Shown: positions 7,779 to 17,734, numbered from the stretch's first letter. The stretch: 64,000 nucleotides of DNA from Chloroflexota bacterium (GCA_028873965.1 JAPPMU010000059.1:62001-126000); one strand, 5' to 3'. Numbers and translations: made by a program. The notes: generated by a model not told the origin, from the letters alone.

Positions 7779-8537
7779 CTACGGTTCTTGTCGGCGCAGT
7801 TGTGCCCTGAGACGGGCCAGTTCGGCTTCCGCAGCGTTGGCGCGGGATCGCTCGAGGATGAGTGCGGCTTCGGCGACGGAGCGCGCTTCCCGATCCCGGT
7901 CGGCCCGGGCTTCGGCGGCGACGCGCTTGTCTATCGTCATGCCCGTCGCCGGATCCAGCGCGTCAAACTCCTCGCCGTTCCAGTGAAACGCCACGTCTAG
8001 CAACTCGCTGCGACTGCGCGTCGAGCCGTCCGCGCCATACTCCGGCGGATACTCCTCATACTCACCGTTCACCAACCGCTCCCCCGTAATCGGCTTGCCG
8101 TACAGCCGGCCGCCCGTGGGATCAAACCGCCAGTACTCCTGTATCTCCAACTGCTGGTACAACTCCCGCTTCCAGCCCAGATCGTTCGCCGCCGTGCTCG
8201 GCGACGCCACTTCCATCACGAAGTCCGGCCCTTTCCCGATTTCCCAAATCCAGAAGTTCGGCAGGTTATCCCGTATTCCCGCATTGTCCACCTCAAAAGC
8301 TATGAACAGGTCCGGTTTGACCCGCCGATTACCGTCAGTTACGTCGTAAGAGATAAAGACCCCGCTCGAGATGAATACGTCCGGCTGGTCTTCATAGCGT
8401 TGGCGGAGGAGATGACCAATTCGGTCAATGGGCGACTCTTGCTGCATACCGTCCTCGACGGGATCCGGTTCTTCGTAGAAGATGTCCGGCAAGGTTCGTA
8501 CCTTCCAGGCATTGGTGATTATTCGGGTGGCGGCCAT
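7779..8537 (-). CDS. Uma2-family (DUF820) endonuclease-like protein
   Basis: Uma2/DUF820 proteins have a PD-(D/E)XK nuclease fold and are abundant in cyanobacteria and Chloroflexota; their role is mostly unknown. From the ATG preceded by GGAGG the product has 252 residues. The core is visible as VKPDLFIAFEV (about 94-104), FVMEVASPSTAAND (about 125-138) and KRELYQQLEIQEYWRFDP. After residue 200 follows an alanine/arginine/glutamate-rich helix (DKRVAAEARADRDREARSV onward) that should form a coiled coil, a common ending for this family. It is convergent with the possible GIY-YIG gene. Confidence 0.88.
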   Translation of the reverse strand: MAATRIITNAWKVRTLPDIFYEEPDPVEDGMQQESPIDRIGHLLRQRYEDQPDVFISSGVFISYDVTDGNRRVKPDLFIAFEVDNAGIRDNLPNFWIWEIGKGPDFVMEVASPSTAANDLGWKRELYQQLEIQEYWRFDPTGGRLYGKPITGERLVNGEYEEYPPEYGADGSTRSRSELLDVAFHWNGEEFDALDPATGMTIDKRVAAEARADRDREARSVAEAALILERSRANAAEAELARLRAQLRRQEP

Positions 8538-8669
8538 GGTAGAGCCTCCGGCGTGAGTGGCGGGTTGGGACAACTGAAGTATATGCTGCCTCCGGGGCGC
8601 TCTCAACAATCGCCAGCGGCTTGATTATCGGGGTGGGTGGAAGAACAGGCCGGCTGCGGACCTGGTTCT

Positions 8670-11600
8670 TTACCCCGTCACGTACCCATTCTTCAAATCC
8701 CACGTCGCCGCTCCTTCGTCCCGCTCATCCTGCGCACCGTACCCCCCGCCGCCGGAGGAGAGGCAGACGATGTGGTCGCCGGGGTTGACCACGACGCCCA
8801 CTTCCTTTGAGCCCAAGACGCGCTCGGTTCCGTTGGACGTTATCTTGTAGTGGTGCGGCAGGCCGTCCGTTGCGCCAAACAGGCCGAATGGCGGGACGAC
8901 CACGCCGTCGCCAGCGGTGTTCAGCAGGGCGGAGCCATCGCCTTCGTAAACCAGGTCGCACACCGCGCCCAGGCCGCCGCGCCACCGGCCCACGCCCCCG
9001 GAGTCGGGCCGCAATTCGTGGCGATGTACGAACAGCGGGAACCGTTCCTCCGTTACCTCGATGCTGGGCGAGCGGATTCCGCCAGCCACGTTGATCTCGC
9101 CGACGTTGGACCAGCCGTCGAAGCCTTCCGACGCTCCGCCGCCACCCCGGGCCAGGAAGAAGTGCCAGATGAACTGACGGCCCGTCCTGGGGTCCTTGCC
9201 GGTGATGGCGTAGCGCAGACGCCGGGAGAACCCGGCGGAGACGGCGGCGGGGATCGCGGGAGCCAGCGCCTTGAACACCGCTTCCACCACCTCCTCGGCG
9301 CAGTGGTTGGTGCTCATGCACACCGGCGCGGGTGGGTTGGCGTTGACCACCAGCCCCCTCGGCGCGATGATCTGGACCGGGCGCATCGAGCCCTCGTTAC
9401 GGGCAACGTCCATGGGCGCGAGGTACATGATCGCAGCGTGGGCCAGGGAGCGCGTGTTGGCGTAGGCGCTGTTGATGAACCCCTCCACCTGTGGGCTGGA
9501 ATCGCTGAGGTCGATGGTCATCGAATCGCCGGCGATGGTGACTTTCGCCCGGATGGGCACGAACTTGCTCTCGAACCCGTCGTCGTCCACCAGAGACTCG
9601 CCGTGGTACACGCCGTCGGGCCAGCCTCCAATGAACTGGCGCACCTGCTGCTCGGTGGCGTTCAGGATTTCCGCCACCACCGCCATCAACCGGTCAGACC
9701 CGTAGTCAGCCAGCAATGATTGGATCCTCTGGGCGGCCAGCATCACGGAACCGATCTGCGCGTTGAGATCGCCCAGGAAGTTCTCCGGCTGCCTTACGTT
9801 GGCCGACATCATCTGGAGCAGGTCATTGCGGGGAATGCCCCGGTCGTAGAGCCGCAACGGGGGTATGCGCAGACCTTCCTGGAAGATCTCGTTGGCGCCG
9901 GGGTTGTAGCCGCCGTGGGTGCCGCCGCCCACGTCGCTGTGATGCGCACGGTTGACTCCGTAAAACAGCAGTCGCCCTTCGTGGAACACGGGCCGGATGA
10001 TGGTGATGTCCGGCAGGTGGCTGCCGCCAAAGTACGGGTCGTTCAGGATGAACAGGTCGCCGTCATGGATGTCGTCGCCGAAGTAGTCACGGACGGCGGC
10101 GCCGGCCACGGGCAGTGCGCTGATGTGTACCGGGATGCCCTCTCCCTGGGCCACCAGTTGGCAGTCGCTGTCCAGGATTGCGGTGGAAAAGTCGCGGCTG
10201 GAGTTGAGGATTTGGGACATGGCCGTGCGCAGCATCGCCTCGGTCATTTCCTGGGCTATCGACTCCAGCCGGTGTTCCACCACCGCCAAGGTGATGGGGT
10301 CTGCCTCCGCAGGATCGGCATGACCGTCCGCATTGCCCGCGGCGGCACTCAGGTCGATCGCCAGCTCGACGCCGCCCATGGCATCGACCGTGGCGTGGTC
10401 GCCCGGCCACACCAGGATGGTGGTGAAATCCGACTCCAGAATTGCCGGGCCGGGTATTTTGGCGCCCGCCGGCAGTCCGTCGGCGGCATAGGTTGGGGCA
10501 TCGAGCCATTCGCCCATGAAGACACGGCGCGAGCCCGCCGGAGCAGCCGCTGCCCCGTCCCCCGTCTGGTCCAACTGGGCTATGCGGGGCAGCTTGCCGA
10601 TGGCCGCCACCCGGAGGGTGACCAACCGCACCTCCTGATCCTGCTGGTTGTACGAATACAGTTCCTCGTACCTGCGGTGGAAATTGGATGTCAGCTCGGC
10701 GACGAACTCAGCGTGCGAATGCGCCGGGTCCGGCAGCGGCACCGTGACCTCGTAGATCTGATCCAGGTACCGCATGTCGGCGGAGTACTGGATTTCCACC
10801 GCGCTCTCGGCAACGCCTTGGGACAGCAGCTTTTCCCTGCCCTGCGCCCCAAGTTCGCCCAAAATGGACCGCAGTTCGCTCAGGTTGAGCCGGTCCAGGC
10901 TGACCGGATAGGATCGGAAGTAGTCGTACTTGATGTCGGTGTTCAGCATTCCATACGCCGACAGCACCGGCGCCGAGGCCGGAATATACACCTTGCCCAC
11001 CTGCAACTGTCGGGCCACCTCCGAGGCATGGAGGCCCGAGGCCCCTCCGAAGCCCATCATGGTGAACTCCCGCGGATCGACCCCGCGCTGCACCGACATC
11101 AGACGGATTCCCTCGGCGATGGTTGTGCAAACCACCTTGTACACGCCGTAGGCAGCTTCAGCGTCGGCCAGCCCCAAGGGTACGGCGACGTGCTCGGTCA
11201 GCGCTCGTTCGGCCGCGCCGGTATCGAGGCTGGCTCGGCCACCGAGGAAATTATGCGCATCCAGGTATCCGAGCGCGAGACTCGCGTCCGTTACCGTGGG
11301 ATTGATTCCGCCCTTGCCGTAGCCGGCCGGCCCGGGATCAGCGCCGGCGCTGTCCGGGCCCACGTGGAGGATTCCTCCTTCATCTACCCGGGCGATGCTG
11401 CCACCGCCGGCGCCCAGAGTGTGGATGTCAATCATGGGAGCGGCGATCTTCCAGCCGGCCTCGAATTTCTCGTTGGCGATGTGCGGCACCCCGTTCTCGA
11501 TCAGCGAGATGTCGGTGCTGGTGCCTCCCATGTCGAAGGCGATGATCTTTGGCTCGTCCAGCAGTTGACCCAGGTAGGCGGCGGCGCTGACTCCACCGGC

Positions 11601-12398
11601 CGGGCCGGAAAGGATCGCCCGCACCGCCATACGGCTGGAATCGTCTATCGGAGCCACGCCGCCGTTGGATTGCATGATCAGCACGTCGTTCAGCTGCGGG
11701 TATGCCTGGAACCGCTCCCCCAGGCGCGAGAGGTAACGGCTGAACACCGGGCCCACGTAGGAGTTGATCACCGTCGTGCTCAGGCGGTCGAACTCCTTGA
11801 TCTGGGGAATTACCTCGTGGGAGAGGGAGGTGTACGTATCCGGGAAGCGCCGGCGTATGATTTCTCCGGCCTGCTTCTCGTGCTCGGGATTGAGGTACGA
11901 GAATAGGAAACAGACCGCCAGGGCTTCGGCTCCCTCCCGCTGCATGTAGTCCAGCCGTTCTTCCAGGGCCACCGTGTCCAGAGGGCGGTGAACTGCTCCG
12001 TTGGCGCGGACACGTTCGGGAACACCAACCCGCAGGTAGCGGGCGGCCAGCGGTTCCACGGGAGTCATCCTTAGGTTGTACCGGTCCTCTTTCAAGCCCT
12101 CCCGCATCTCCAGCAGGTCGCGGAATCCGTCGGTGGTGACCAGACCCACGGTGGCGCCTTTCCGTTCCACCAGGGTGTTGGTGGCGACCGTCGAGCCGTG
12201 GATCACCAGGTCCGTGTTGCCCAGAAACTCTTCCAGCGTTGAGCCGTATGCGGCCGCGGCTTCGCGCAACCCGGCCATGACGCCCAGCGATGGGTCGTCG
12301 GGGGTGGTTTGCGTCTTGAAGAAACGCGGTTGGCCGCTCTCGGCTGCCACCACGAAGTCTGTGAAAGTGCCTCCGACGTCTATACCGATCTTGTACAC
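8670..12398 (-). CDS. Hydantoinase/oxoprolinase HyuA-HyuB fusion
   Basis: ATP-dependent amidohydrolase of the N-methylhydantoinase/5-oxoprolinase/acetophenone-carboxylase superfamily with both subunits in one chain of about 1242 residues. The HyuA part opens VYKIGIDVGGTFTDF and carries HGSTVATNTLVERKG, DMGGTSTDISL and GAGGGSIARVD in its first 690 residues. The HyuB part begins near ITLAVVEHRLESIAQEM and holds FILNDPYFGGSHLPD, AHHSDVGG and the glycine-rich end LSSGGGGYG. Eukaryotic 5-oxoprolinase has the same fused order. I chose the GTG at 12398 because AGGAGG lies 7 nt upstream; in-frame ATGs further up would add 20 or 56 residues. Substrate unknown. Confidence 0.87.
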   Translation of the reverse strand: MYKIGIDVGGTFTDFVVAAESGQPRFFKTQTTPDDPSLGVMAGLREAAAAYGSTLEEFLGNTDLVIHGSTVATNTLVERKGATVGLVTTDGFRDLLEMREGLKEDRYNLRMTPVEPLAARYLRVGVPERVRANGAVHRPLDTVALEERLDYMQREGAEALAVCFLFSYLNPEHEKQAGEIIRRRFPDTYTSLSHEVIPQIKEFDRLSTTVINSYVGPVFSRYLSRLGERFQAYPQLNDVLIMQSNGGVAPIDDSSRMAVRAILSGPAGGVSAAAYLGQLLDEPKIIAFDMGGTSTDISLIENGVPHIANEKFEAGWKIAAPMIDIHTLGAGGGSIARVDEGGILHVGPDSAGADPGPAGYGKGGINPTVTDASLALGYLDAHNFLGGRASLDTGAAERALTEHVAVPLGLADAEAAYGVYKVVCTTIAEGIRLMSVQRGVDPREFTMMGFGGASGLHASEVARQLQVGKVYIPASAPVLSAYGMLNTDIKYDYFRSYPVSLDRLNLSELRSILGELGAQGREKLLSQGVAESAVEIQYSADMRYLDQIYEVTVPLPDPAHSHAEFVAELTSNFHRRYEELYSYNQQDQEVRLVTLRVAAIGKLPRIAQLDQTGDGAAAAPAGSRRVFMGEWLDAPTYAADGLPAGAKIPGPAILESDFTTILVWPGDHATVDAMGGVELAIDLSAAAGNADGHADPAEADPITLAVVEHRLESIAQEMTEAMLRTAMSQILNSSRDFSTAILDSDCQLVAQGEGIPVHISALPVAGAAVRDYFGDDIHDGDLFILNDPYFGGSHLPDITIIRPVFHEGRLLFYGVNRAHHSDVGGGTHGGYNPGANEIFQEGLRIPPLRLYDRGIPRNDLLQMMSANVRQPENFLGDLNAQIGSVMLAAQRIQSLLADYGSDRLMAVVAEILNATEQQVRQFIGGWPDGVYHGESLVDDDGFESKFVPIRAKVTIAGDSMTIDLSDSSPQVEGFINSAYANTRSLAHAAIMYLAPMDVARNEGSMRPVQIIAPRGLVVNANPPAPVCMSTNHCAEEVVEAVFKALAPAIPAAVSAGFSRRLRYAITGKDPRTGRQFIWHFFLARGGGGASEGFDGWSNVGEINVAGGIRSPSIEVTEERFPLFVHRHELRPDSGGVGRWRGGLGAVCDLVYEGDGSALLNTAGDGVVVPPFGLFGATDGLPHHYKITSNGTERVLGSKEVGVVVNPGDHIVCLSSGGGGYGAQDERDEGAATWDLKNGYVTG

Positions 12399-12587
12399 CC
12401 TGCGGCCTCCTGAAGCTGCTGACGGCGGTTGTTCCCGCCCGGCAGCATAATACGTCATGGGGTAGCGTTCCGTATCAGATGGTCCGGCTCTTTGACCCGG
12501 AGCGCCTCCTTCGCAACCGTCATGGTGGGGGAAATCGGAGTGCGGAGGCGAGCCATGGGGCCACATGGAGCCTACCGGAGGGTTTGC

Positions 12588-12593
12588 TATACT
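12588..12593 (+). promoter_or_regulatory. Extended -10 promoter of the class IV aminotransferase gene
   Basis: TGC followed directly by TATACT (12588-12593) forms an extended -10. No good -35 is visible. Transcription would begin near 12600, leaving a short leader that holds the AAGGAGG ribosome-binding site. Confidence 0.45.
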
Positions 12594-12613
12594 GGCCTGA
12601 AAGGAGGCGGATC

Positions 12614-13519
12614 ATGGCGGATTACACTGCATATTTCAACGGCGAGTGGGTGCCCTTCAGCCAGGTCAAGATCGACCCCATGGATCGGGGCTTCATGGTG
12701 GGCGACGTAATCTTCGACGTGGCCCGGACCTTCAACGGCAAGAGCTTTCGCATGGAGCAGCACATCGACCGGCTCTACCGCTCACTGAAGTACGTCCGCA
12801 TCGACCCCGGACTCTCTCCGCGAGAGATGTACGACATCAGCGAGGAGGCAATCGCCCGCAACGAGCATTTGCGAGAAGAGGCGGGGGATTTCACCATAAC
12901 GCAGTTCATCACCCGCGGTCCGGGAAACTCGTCCCGCGACGCCGGGCCTCCCGCGGTTTGCGTGAAAATATCGGCGGCGGCCTTCGGACGCTACGCAAAG
13001 CTGTACCGAGACGGCGCCCACGGCGTAATCACTCGCACCCGGAGCTATCCCGTCGATGCGCTCGACCCCAAGGTCAAGCACTACAGCCGCATGAACTTCA
13101 ACCTGGCCGACCTGGAAGCGGCGGACGTGGACCCGGAGGGCTGGCCCATCCTCACGGACTCCGAGGGAAACCTGACCGAAGGGACAGGCTACAATGTTTT
13201 CCTGGTCACTGACGGAGTGATCCGCACGCCGGGGGACCGCAACATCCTCCAGGGAATCTCCAGGGGGATGGTGTTCGACCTGGCAGAGCAGCTTGAGATT
13301 CCTCTGGTGGAGGAAGATCTCCAACCATATGACATGTACACCGCCGACGAAGCATTCTTCTCCAGCACCACCCCATGCGTGCTGCCGGTAACCGTCGTGG
13401 ACAAGCGGGATATCGGAGACGGACGGCCCGGGCCGATAGTCCAGCAACTCCTGTCCGCATGGAGTGAGGTCGTCGGGTTGGACATCGTTGACCAGATGGC
13501 CCGGTTCGACCGGGGCTAG
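12614..13519 (+). CDS. Class IV PLP-dependent aminotransferase (IlvE/D-Ala transaminase-like)
   Basis: Fold-type IV transaminase acting on branched-chain or D-amino acids or on 4-amino-4-deoxychorismate. 301 residues from the ATG preceded by AAAGGAGG. The PLP lysine is Lys155 in PKVKHYSRMNFNL, Glu189 in NLTEGTGYNVF would contact the pyridine nitrogen, and RGFMVGDVIFD (25-35) is the substrate-side loop. GDRNILQGISR contains the phosphate-binding turn. The usual GG of IlvE after the lysine (KAGGNYL) is replaced by HYSRMNF, so I do not assign a specific substrate. It is divergent from hyuAB. Confidence 0.85.
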   Translation: MADYTAYFNGEWVPFSQVKIDPMDRGFMVGDVIFDVARTFNGKSFRMEQHIDRLYRSLKYVRIDPGLSPREMYDISEEAIARNEHLREEAGDFTITQFITRGPGNSSRDAGPPAVCVKISAAAFGRYAKLYRDGAHGVITRTRSYPVDALDPKVKHYSRMNFNLADLEAADVDPEGWPILTDSEGNLTEGTGYNVFLVTDGVIRTPGDRNILQGISRGMVFDLAEQLEIPLVEEDLQPYDMYTADEAFFSSTTPCVLPVTVVDKRDIGDGRPGPIVQQLLSAWSEVVGLDIVDQMARFDRG

Positions 13520-13587
13520 GATGGCGTCAAATACCGTCAAACTTTCCTGCCGCCGTCCTGCTTGGATGGACCCCCGACCAGACCTCT

Positions 13588-13606
13588 GCATTGACCGGAT
13601 CAATGC
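13588..13606. promoter_or_regulatory. 7-bp palindrome before the flavin oxidoreductase gene
   Basis: GCATTGA (13588-13594) and TCAATGC (13600-13606) flank a 5-nt centre, 31 nt before the start at 13637. It could be an operator or a small leader hairpin. I see no clear promoter hexamers around it. Confidence 0.3.
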
Positions 13607-13636
13607 GACCAAAGCCCACGCACTGGAGTGAAACCA

Positions 13637-14662
13637 ATGAAGTTCGGCATTATGGCGATGCCCCAGCACCCGGCAACCGACTCCGCCACCCAGAGATTCC
13701 ACGAAACGGTGGAGCTGACCAAGTTGGCCCGTGACGCCGGGTTCAGTTCGATAGCGTGTGGCCAGCACTTCCTGTCGCCACCCTACCAGAACCTCCAGAG
13801 CATCCCTCTGCTGGCCCGGTTGGCAGCCGATTCGGGAGACATGCAGCTGGTGCTGTCCATCCTGCTGTTGCCCCTCTATTCGCCCGCCGACGTGGCGGAA
13901 ACCGTGGCAACGCTGGACGTGATCAGTGAAGGTCGCATCGTGCTGGGCGTGGGCCTGGGGTATCGCGACATTGAATACCAGGCGTTCAACGTGGAGCGAC
14001 GGCATCGGGTCGGACGCTTCCTGGAGAGCCTGGAACTCGTCCGCCGGCTGTGGACCGAAGACGAAGTGACGTTCCACGGACAACACTTCAGCCTGGACAA
14101 CGCCACCTGCGCCATCCGACCCGTACAACAACCGCACCCGCCGATTTGGGTGGCCGCCAACTTCGACACCGTGGTCCGGCGAGCCGGCGAACTCGGCCTG
14201 CCCTGGTTCGTCAACCCGCACGCCACCCTGACTACCCTGGAAAGGCAGACGGCGATCTACAAGGAGGGCCTGGAAGCCGGAGGCCAGGAGATGCCGGCCG
14301 ATATGCCCATCATCAAGGAAATGCACATCGCGCCGACCCACGAGGAAGCGGTCCGGAACGCCCAGCCCTACATGGAAGCCAAGTATCAGGCATACGCCGA
14401 CTGGGGCCAGGACAAGGCCCTGCCCGGTGAGGAGGATTTCCGCATCCCCTTTGAAGAATTGGCCCGGGACCGTTTCATCCTCGGCAGCGGCGAAGAGGTG
14501 ATCCAGCAGATCGAAGATCACCATCAGCGCGTGGGGGCCAACCACTTCATGTTCCGGATCTGGTATCCGGGCATGGATGCACGGATGGCGATGCGCGTGG
14601 TGGAGCAGATGGGCGACAGCGTGATTCCGTATTTTGAAAGCCGGTACGGTGCTGAGAACTGA
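13637..14662 (+). CDS. LLM-class flavin-dependent oxidoreductase (luciferase-like monooxygenase)
   Basis: Bacterial-luciferase-fold TIM-barrel enzyme of 341 residues that uses FMNH2 or F420H2. Visible family segments are FGIMAMPQHP (3-12), ELTKLARDAGFSSIACGQHF (about 28-47), ISEGRIVLGVGLGYRDIEY (about 95-113), RVGRFLESLELVRRLW and PHPPIWVAANFDTVVRRAGELG (about 160-181). The length and GVGLGYRDIEY region resemble the alkane/nitrilotriacetate monooxygenase-type members more than F420-specific ones, but cofactor choice is not certain. The GTG nine bases upstream is in frame; I took the ATG, which has GGAG at 8 nt. Confidence 0.86.
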   Translation: MKFGIMAMPQHPATDSATQRFHETVELTKLARDAGFSSIACGQHFLSPPYQNLQSIPLLARLAADSGDMQLVLSILLLPLYSPADVAETVATLDVISEGRIVLGVGLGYRDIEYQAFNVERRHRVGRFLESLELVRRLWTEDEVTFHGQHFSLDNATCAIRPVQQPHPPIWVAANFDTVVRRAGELGLPWFVNPHATLTTLERQTAIYKEGLEAGGQEMPADMPIIKEMHIAPTHEEAVRNAQPYMEAKYQAYADWGQDKALPGEEDFRIPFEELARDRFILGSGEEVIQQIEDHHQRVGANHFMFRIWYPGMDARMAMRVVEQMGDSVIPYFESRYGAEN

Positions 14663-14762
14663 CCTCGCGGTTGACTGGGCCGATTGACCGTCCATATACT
14701 GCTACGGACCTGCACTGGCGACAAGAACGCATGCTTGGGAAGTTTCGACAAGTGCCGGCCGT

Positions 14763-15857
14763 ATGCCGATGAGAAATAAGAAAATCGTCGTAGTCGGCGG
14801 CGGTACTGGCAACCATACCACCCTCACCGGCCTGCGATCCTGTGATTGCGACGTCACGGCGGTAGTGGCGATGACCGATAGCGGCGGCAGCAGCGGCCGT
14901 CTCCGCGACGAGTTGGGCCATCTGCCGCCCGGAGACCTGCGGCGCTGCTTGATGGCCCTGGCGTCGGACTCCGCCGAGTCCAACCTGATGCGGCGGCTGT
15001 TCGACTACCGGTTCTCCACCGGAGACGGGTTGAACGGGCACAGCTTTGGCAATCTGCTCCTGGCTGCCCTCACCGAGGTCACCGGAGATACTATCACCGC
15101 CATCGATGAGGCGGCCCGGATCCTGGGGATCAAAGGCGCCGTGCTGCCGGTTACGCTGACGCGGTCCACTTTGCGCGCCCGGTTGGTCGACGGCTCCGAG
15201 CTTATCGGTGAATCCGCCATCGACTTGAGAAACGACAAGCTGGACGTGGTCATCGACTACATTTACCTTGATCCCAAAGCCTACGTGTATCCGCCGGTGC
15301 TGGACGCCATCGCGGAAGCAGACGCCATCGTGCTCGGCCCCGGCGACATCTACACCAGCGTGTTGCCGAACCTCTTGGTGGAGGACGTGGCGCAGGCGAT
15401 CAACGACTCTGATGCGATCAAGGTCCACGTCTGCAATCTCATGACCAAGCCCAACGAGAGCGACGGATTCCGCACTTCGGATTTCCTGGCTCTCCTCATG
15501 GAGTACCTGGGCACGAGCCAGCCCCTGGACTTCCTGCTGGTCAACAGCACCCCGGTTCCTCCGAGATTGATGGAACGCTACGCCGCGGAGGGGCAACACC
15601 CGGTAACCGTCGACGAGCCGGCCTCCTTGACCATGGTTGGTCGCATCGTTGACCGACCACTGTTGGCTCCCGGAGTGTTTATCCGCCACAATCCGTCCGC
15701 ACTGGCGGCAGCGATCATGGAACTCGTCGATTCCTCTGAGAGAGGCCGGCAGGATACGAAGCGACCGTCGCTGGTGTTCGACTGTGACGACGTGGGCGAC
15801 GTGCTGATGCCTGAAGAAACCATGACCGTCGGCAGCGCCAACGCCGACGGCGACTGA
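14763..15857 (+). CDS. yvcK: YvcK/GlmR family gluconeogenesis factor
   Basis: Protein of the CofD-like/YvcK family. In B. subtilis the homologue binds UDP-GlcNAc and activates GlmS, coupling carbon supply to cell-wall precursor synthesis. The 364-residue product has the nucleotide-binding start KIVVVGGGTGNHTTL (7-21), AMTDSGGSSGRLR (38-50) and GDLRRCLMAL. LGPGDIYTSVLPNLLV follows around residue 195. It lies 17 nt upstream of glmS on the same strand, which is strong context for the GlmS-activating role here. It has no clear Shine-Dalgarno; an alternative ATG lies two codons in. Confidence 0.92.
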   Translation: MPMRNKKIVVVGGGTGNHTTLTGLRSCDCDVTAVVAMTDSGGSSGRLRDELGHLPPGDLRRCLMALASDSAESNLMRRLFDYRFSTGDGLNGHSFGNLLLAALTEVTGDTITAIDEAARILGIKGAVLPVTLTRSTLRARLVDGSELIGESAIDLRNDKLDVVIDYIYLDPKAYVYPPVLDAIAEADAIVLGPGDIYTSVLPNLLVEDVAQAINDSDAIKVHVCNLMTKPNESDGFRTSDFLALLMEYLGTSQPLDFLLVNSTPVPPRLMERYAAEGQHPVTVDEPASLTMVGRIVDRPLLAPGVFIRHNPSALAAAIMELVDSSERGRQDTKRPSLVFDCDDVGDVLMPEETMTVGSANADGD

Positions 15858-15874
15858 GGCCCGGGCCGGTAGGT

Positions 15875-17734
15875 ATGTGCGGAATTGTCGGATACGTCGG
15901 CGACCGCCCAGCGTGGCCCATCGTCGTTGAGGGTCTGCGGCGACTGGAGTACCGGGGATACGACAGCGCCGGTGTTGCCGTCCTCGGGGCCGACTCAGGA
16001 CTGCAACTGCGCAAGACCGTCGGCCGGGTCCTGGGTCTCCTCCACGATGCTGATTGTCCGGCGCCCAACGGTTCCGCCGGCCTCGGTCACACCCGCTGGG
16101 CCACTCACGGCCGCCCGTCGGAGGCCAACGCGCATCCCCACACCGATTGCACCGGCCAGATTGCCATCGCGCACAATGGCATCGTCGAAAACCACGTTGA
16201 GCTCAGGGCCGATTTGCGACGCAAGGGGCACAGCTTCAAATCCGAGACGGATACCGAAGTTATTTCGCACCTGATTGAAGATGCCATGAACGACGGCCTG
16301 GGTTTGCCGGCCGCCATGCTGCACATGAGCCAACAGGTGCGTGGCCCCCAGGCAGTCGTGGCGGTGCACGACGGCGGCAACAACAGCCTGTGCGCCCTGA
16401 AACTCGGGAACGCCGGCGGAGTTGCCGTCGCACACCATGAAGGGCAAGGCATCGTGTCCAGCGATTTGCCGGCACTGTTGCCCATCGTCGGCCGGAACGG
16501 CCACTTGCCGGTCGCGTTTCTGGAAGACGGCGAAGTGGCGGTTGTAAGTCGGGAGGGCATCGCCTTCCTGGGTCGCAATGGCCGGCCCATCGACAAGGCC
16601 ATGTTGCACGTGGACCTGGACGATGTCCTGGTGGAGCGGGGCGGTTATCGCCATTTCATGCTCAAGGAAATCATGGAGCAGCCCCAGGCCGTGACCGCCG
16701 CCCTCCGCGATCGCGTGGATTTCGGACGAGGCCTGGTGACCCTGCCCGACCTCGCACTCAGCGACCGCGAACTGTCAGCGGTGCAGCGCGTCGTCCTCAT
16801 CGGGTGCGGCACCAGCCTGAACGCCGCACACGTGGGTCGCCACCTGGTAGAGCGGCTGGCCGGCGTTCCGGCCGAGGCGGAATCCGCGTCCGAGTTTCGT
16901 TACCGCGAACCGTTCCTGGATGCATCTACCCTGGTTGTAGCCATCGGGCAATCCGGCGAAACCGCTGACACCGTGGCGGCGATGGAAGCAGTTCGAGGAA
17001 GCGGCGCTCGACTGGTGACGATTTGCAATGCCGCCAGCAGCCAGGCTGCCCGGCTGGCCGACCACGCGCTGCTGATGGGCTGTGGCGTCGAGGTAGGTGT
17101 CGCCAGCACCAAGACTTTCCTATCCTCGCTGACCCTGCTGAATCTGTTGGCGATGCGACTGGGAACAGCCCGCGGTCATCTGGGCTCATCGAAGTCCCGG
17201 GAATTGGTTGACGGACTGGCCAGGCTGCCCGGACACGTGGCCGAGGCGCTGGAAACTGCCGAAGAAGCCGAGCGGCTGTCGCGCCACTACTATAGTCGGA
17301 ACCATTTTTTGTATCTGGGTCGAGGCATCAACGCTCCGGTGGCCACCGAGGGGGCGCTGAAGCTCAAAGAGGTCAGTTACATCCACGCCGAAGCCTATGC
17401 CGCCGGCGAGATGAAACACGGCCCCATCGCGCTAATCGATCACGCGATGCCTACCCTGGCCCTCGCTCCGCGTGACAATCTGTACGACAAGATGGCCAAC
17501 AACATCCAGGAAGTGAAAGCGCGAGACGGCGAAGTCCTGGCGATCCTCACCCAGGGAAAGGACCGGCTCGCCGATTTGGTCGATCATTCAATGACGATCC
17601 CGGAAACCTCGCCGAACCTGACCCCCGTGGTTGCCACTATCCCCCTGCAGCTGTTTGCTTATCATATCGCTGTCCGACGGGGCTGCGACGTTGATCAACC
17701 GCGCAACCTGGCAAAATCCGTCACCGTCGAATGA
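15875..17734 (+). CDS. glmS: Glutamine-fructose-6-phosphate aminotransferase
   Basis: Makes glucosamine-6-phosphate from fructose-6-phosphate and glutamine, the first step to UDP-GlcNAc. 619 residues, full family length. The N-terminal glutaminase has nucleophile Cys2 (MCGIVGYVG), HTRWATHGRPSEANAHPH (73-90) and NGIVENHVELR. Two SIS domains follow, with GCGTSLNAAHVGRHL near 308, GQSGETADTVAAM near 353 and the ending PRNLAKSVTVE that places the catalytic tail. No riboswitch/ribozyme can fit in the 17-nt gap to yvcK, so the pair is one transcript. Confidence 0.97.
   Translation: MCGIVGYVGDRPAWPIVVEGLRRLEYRGYDSAGVAVLGADSGLQLRKTVGRVLGLLHDADCPAPNGSAGLGHTRWATHGRPSEANAHPHTDCTGQIAIAHNGIVENHVELRADLRRKGHSFKSETDTEVISHLIEDAMNDGLGLPAAMLHMSQQVRGPQAVVAVHDGGNNSLCALKLGNAGGVAVAHHEGQGIVSSDLPALLPIVGRNGHLPVAFLEDGEVAVVSREGIAFLGRNGRPIDKAMLHVDLDDVLVERGGYRHFMLKEIMEQPQAVTAALRDRVDFGRGLVTLPDLALSDRELSAVQRVVLIGCGTSLNAAHVGRHLVERLAGVPAEAESASEFRYREPFLDASTLVVAIGQSGETADTVAAMEAVRGSGARLVTICNAASSQAARLADHALLMGCGVEVGVASTKTFLSSLTLLNLLAMRLGTARGHLGSSKSRELVDGLARLPGHVAEALETAEEAERLSRHYYSRNHFLYLGRGINAPVATEGALKLKEVSYIHAEAYAAGEMKHGPIALIDHAMPTLALAPRDNLYDKMANNIQEVKARDGEVLAILTQGKDRLADLVDHSMTIPETSPNLTPVVATIPLQLFAYHIAVRRGCDVDQPRNLAKSVTVE

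Noticed and set aside
9720-11906. A 728-codon plus-strand open frame
   Set aside because: It lies wholly opposite the HyuA-HyuB gene, which has clear motifs throughout. The plus-strand translation is low in structure-like sequence and rich in His/Gly/Arg, typical of an antisense shadow in GC-rich DNA.
12782-14695. A 637-codon minus-strand open frame
   Set aside because: It runs antisense across both the aminotransferase and the flavin oxidoreductase genes, which are well-formed on the plus strand. No family motif is present in it.
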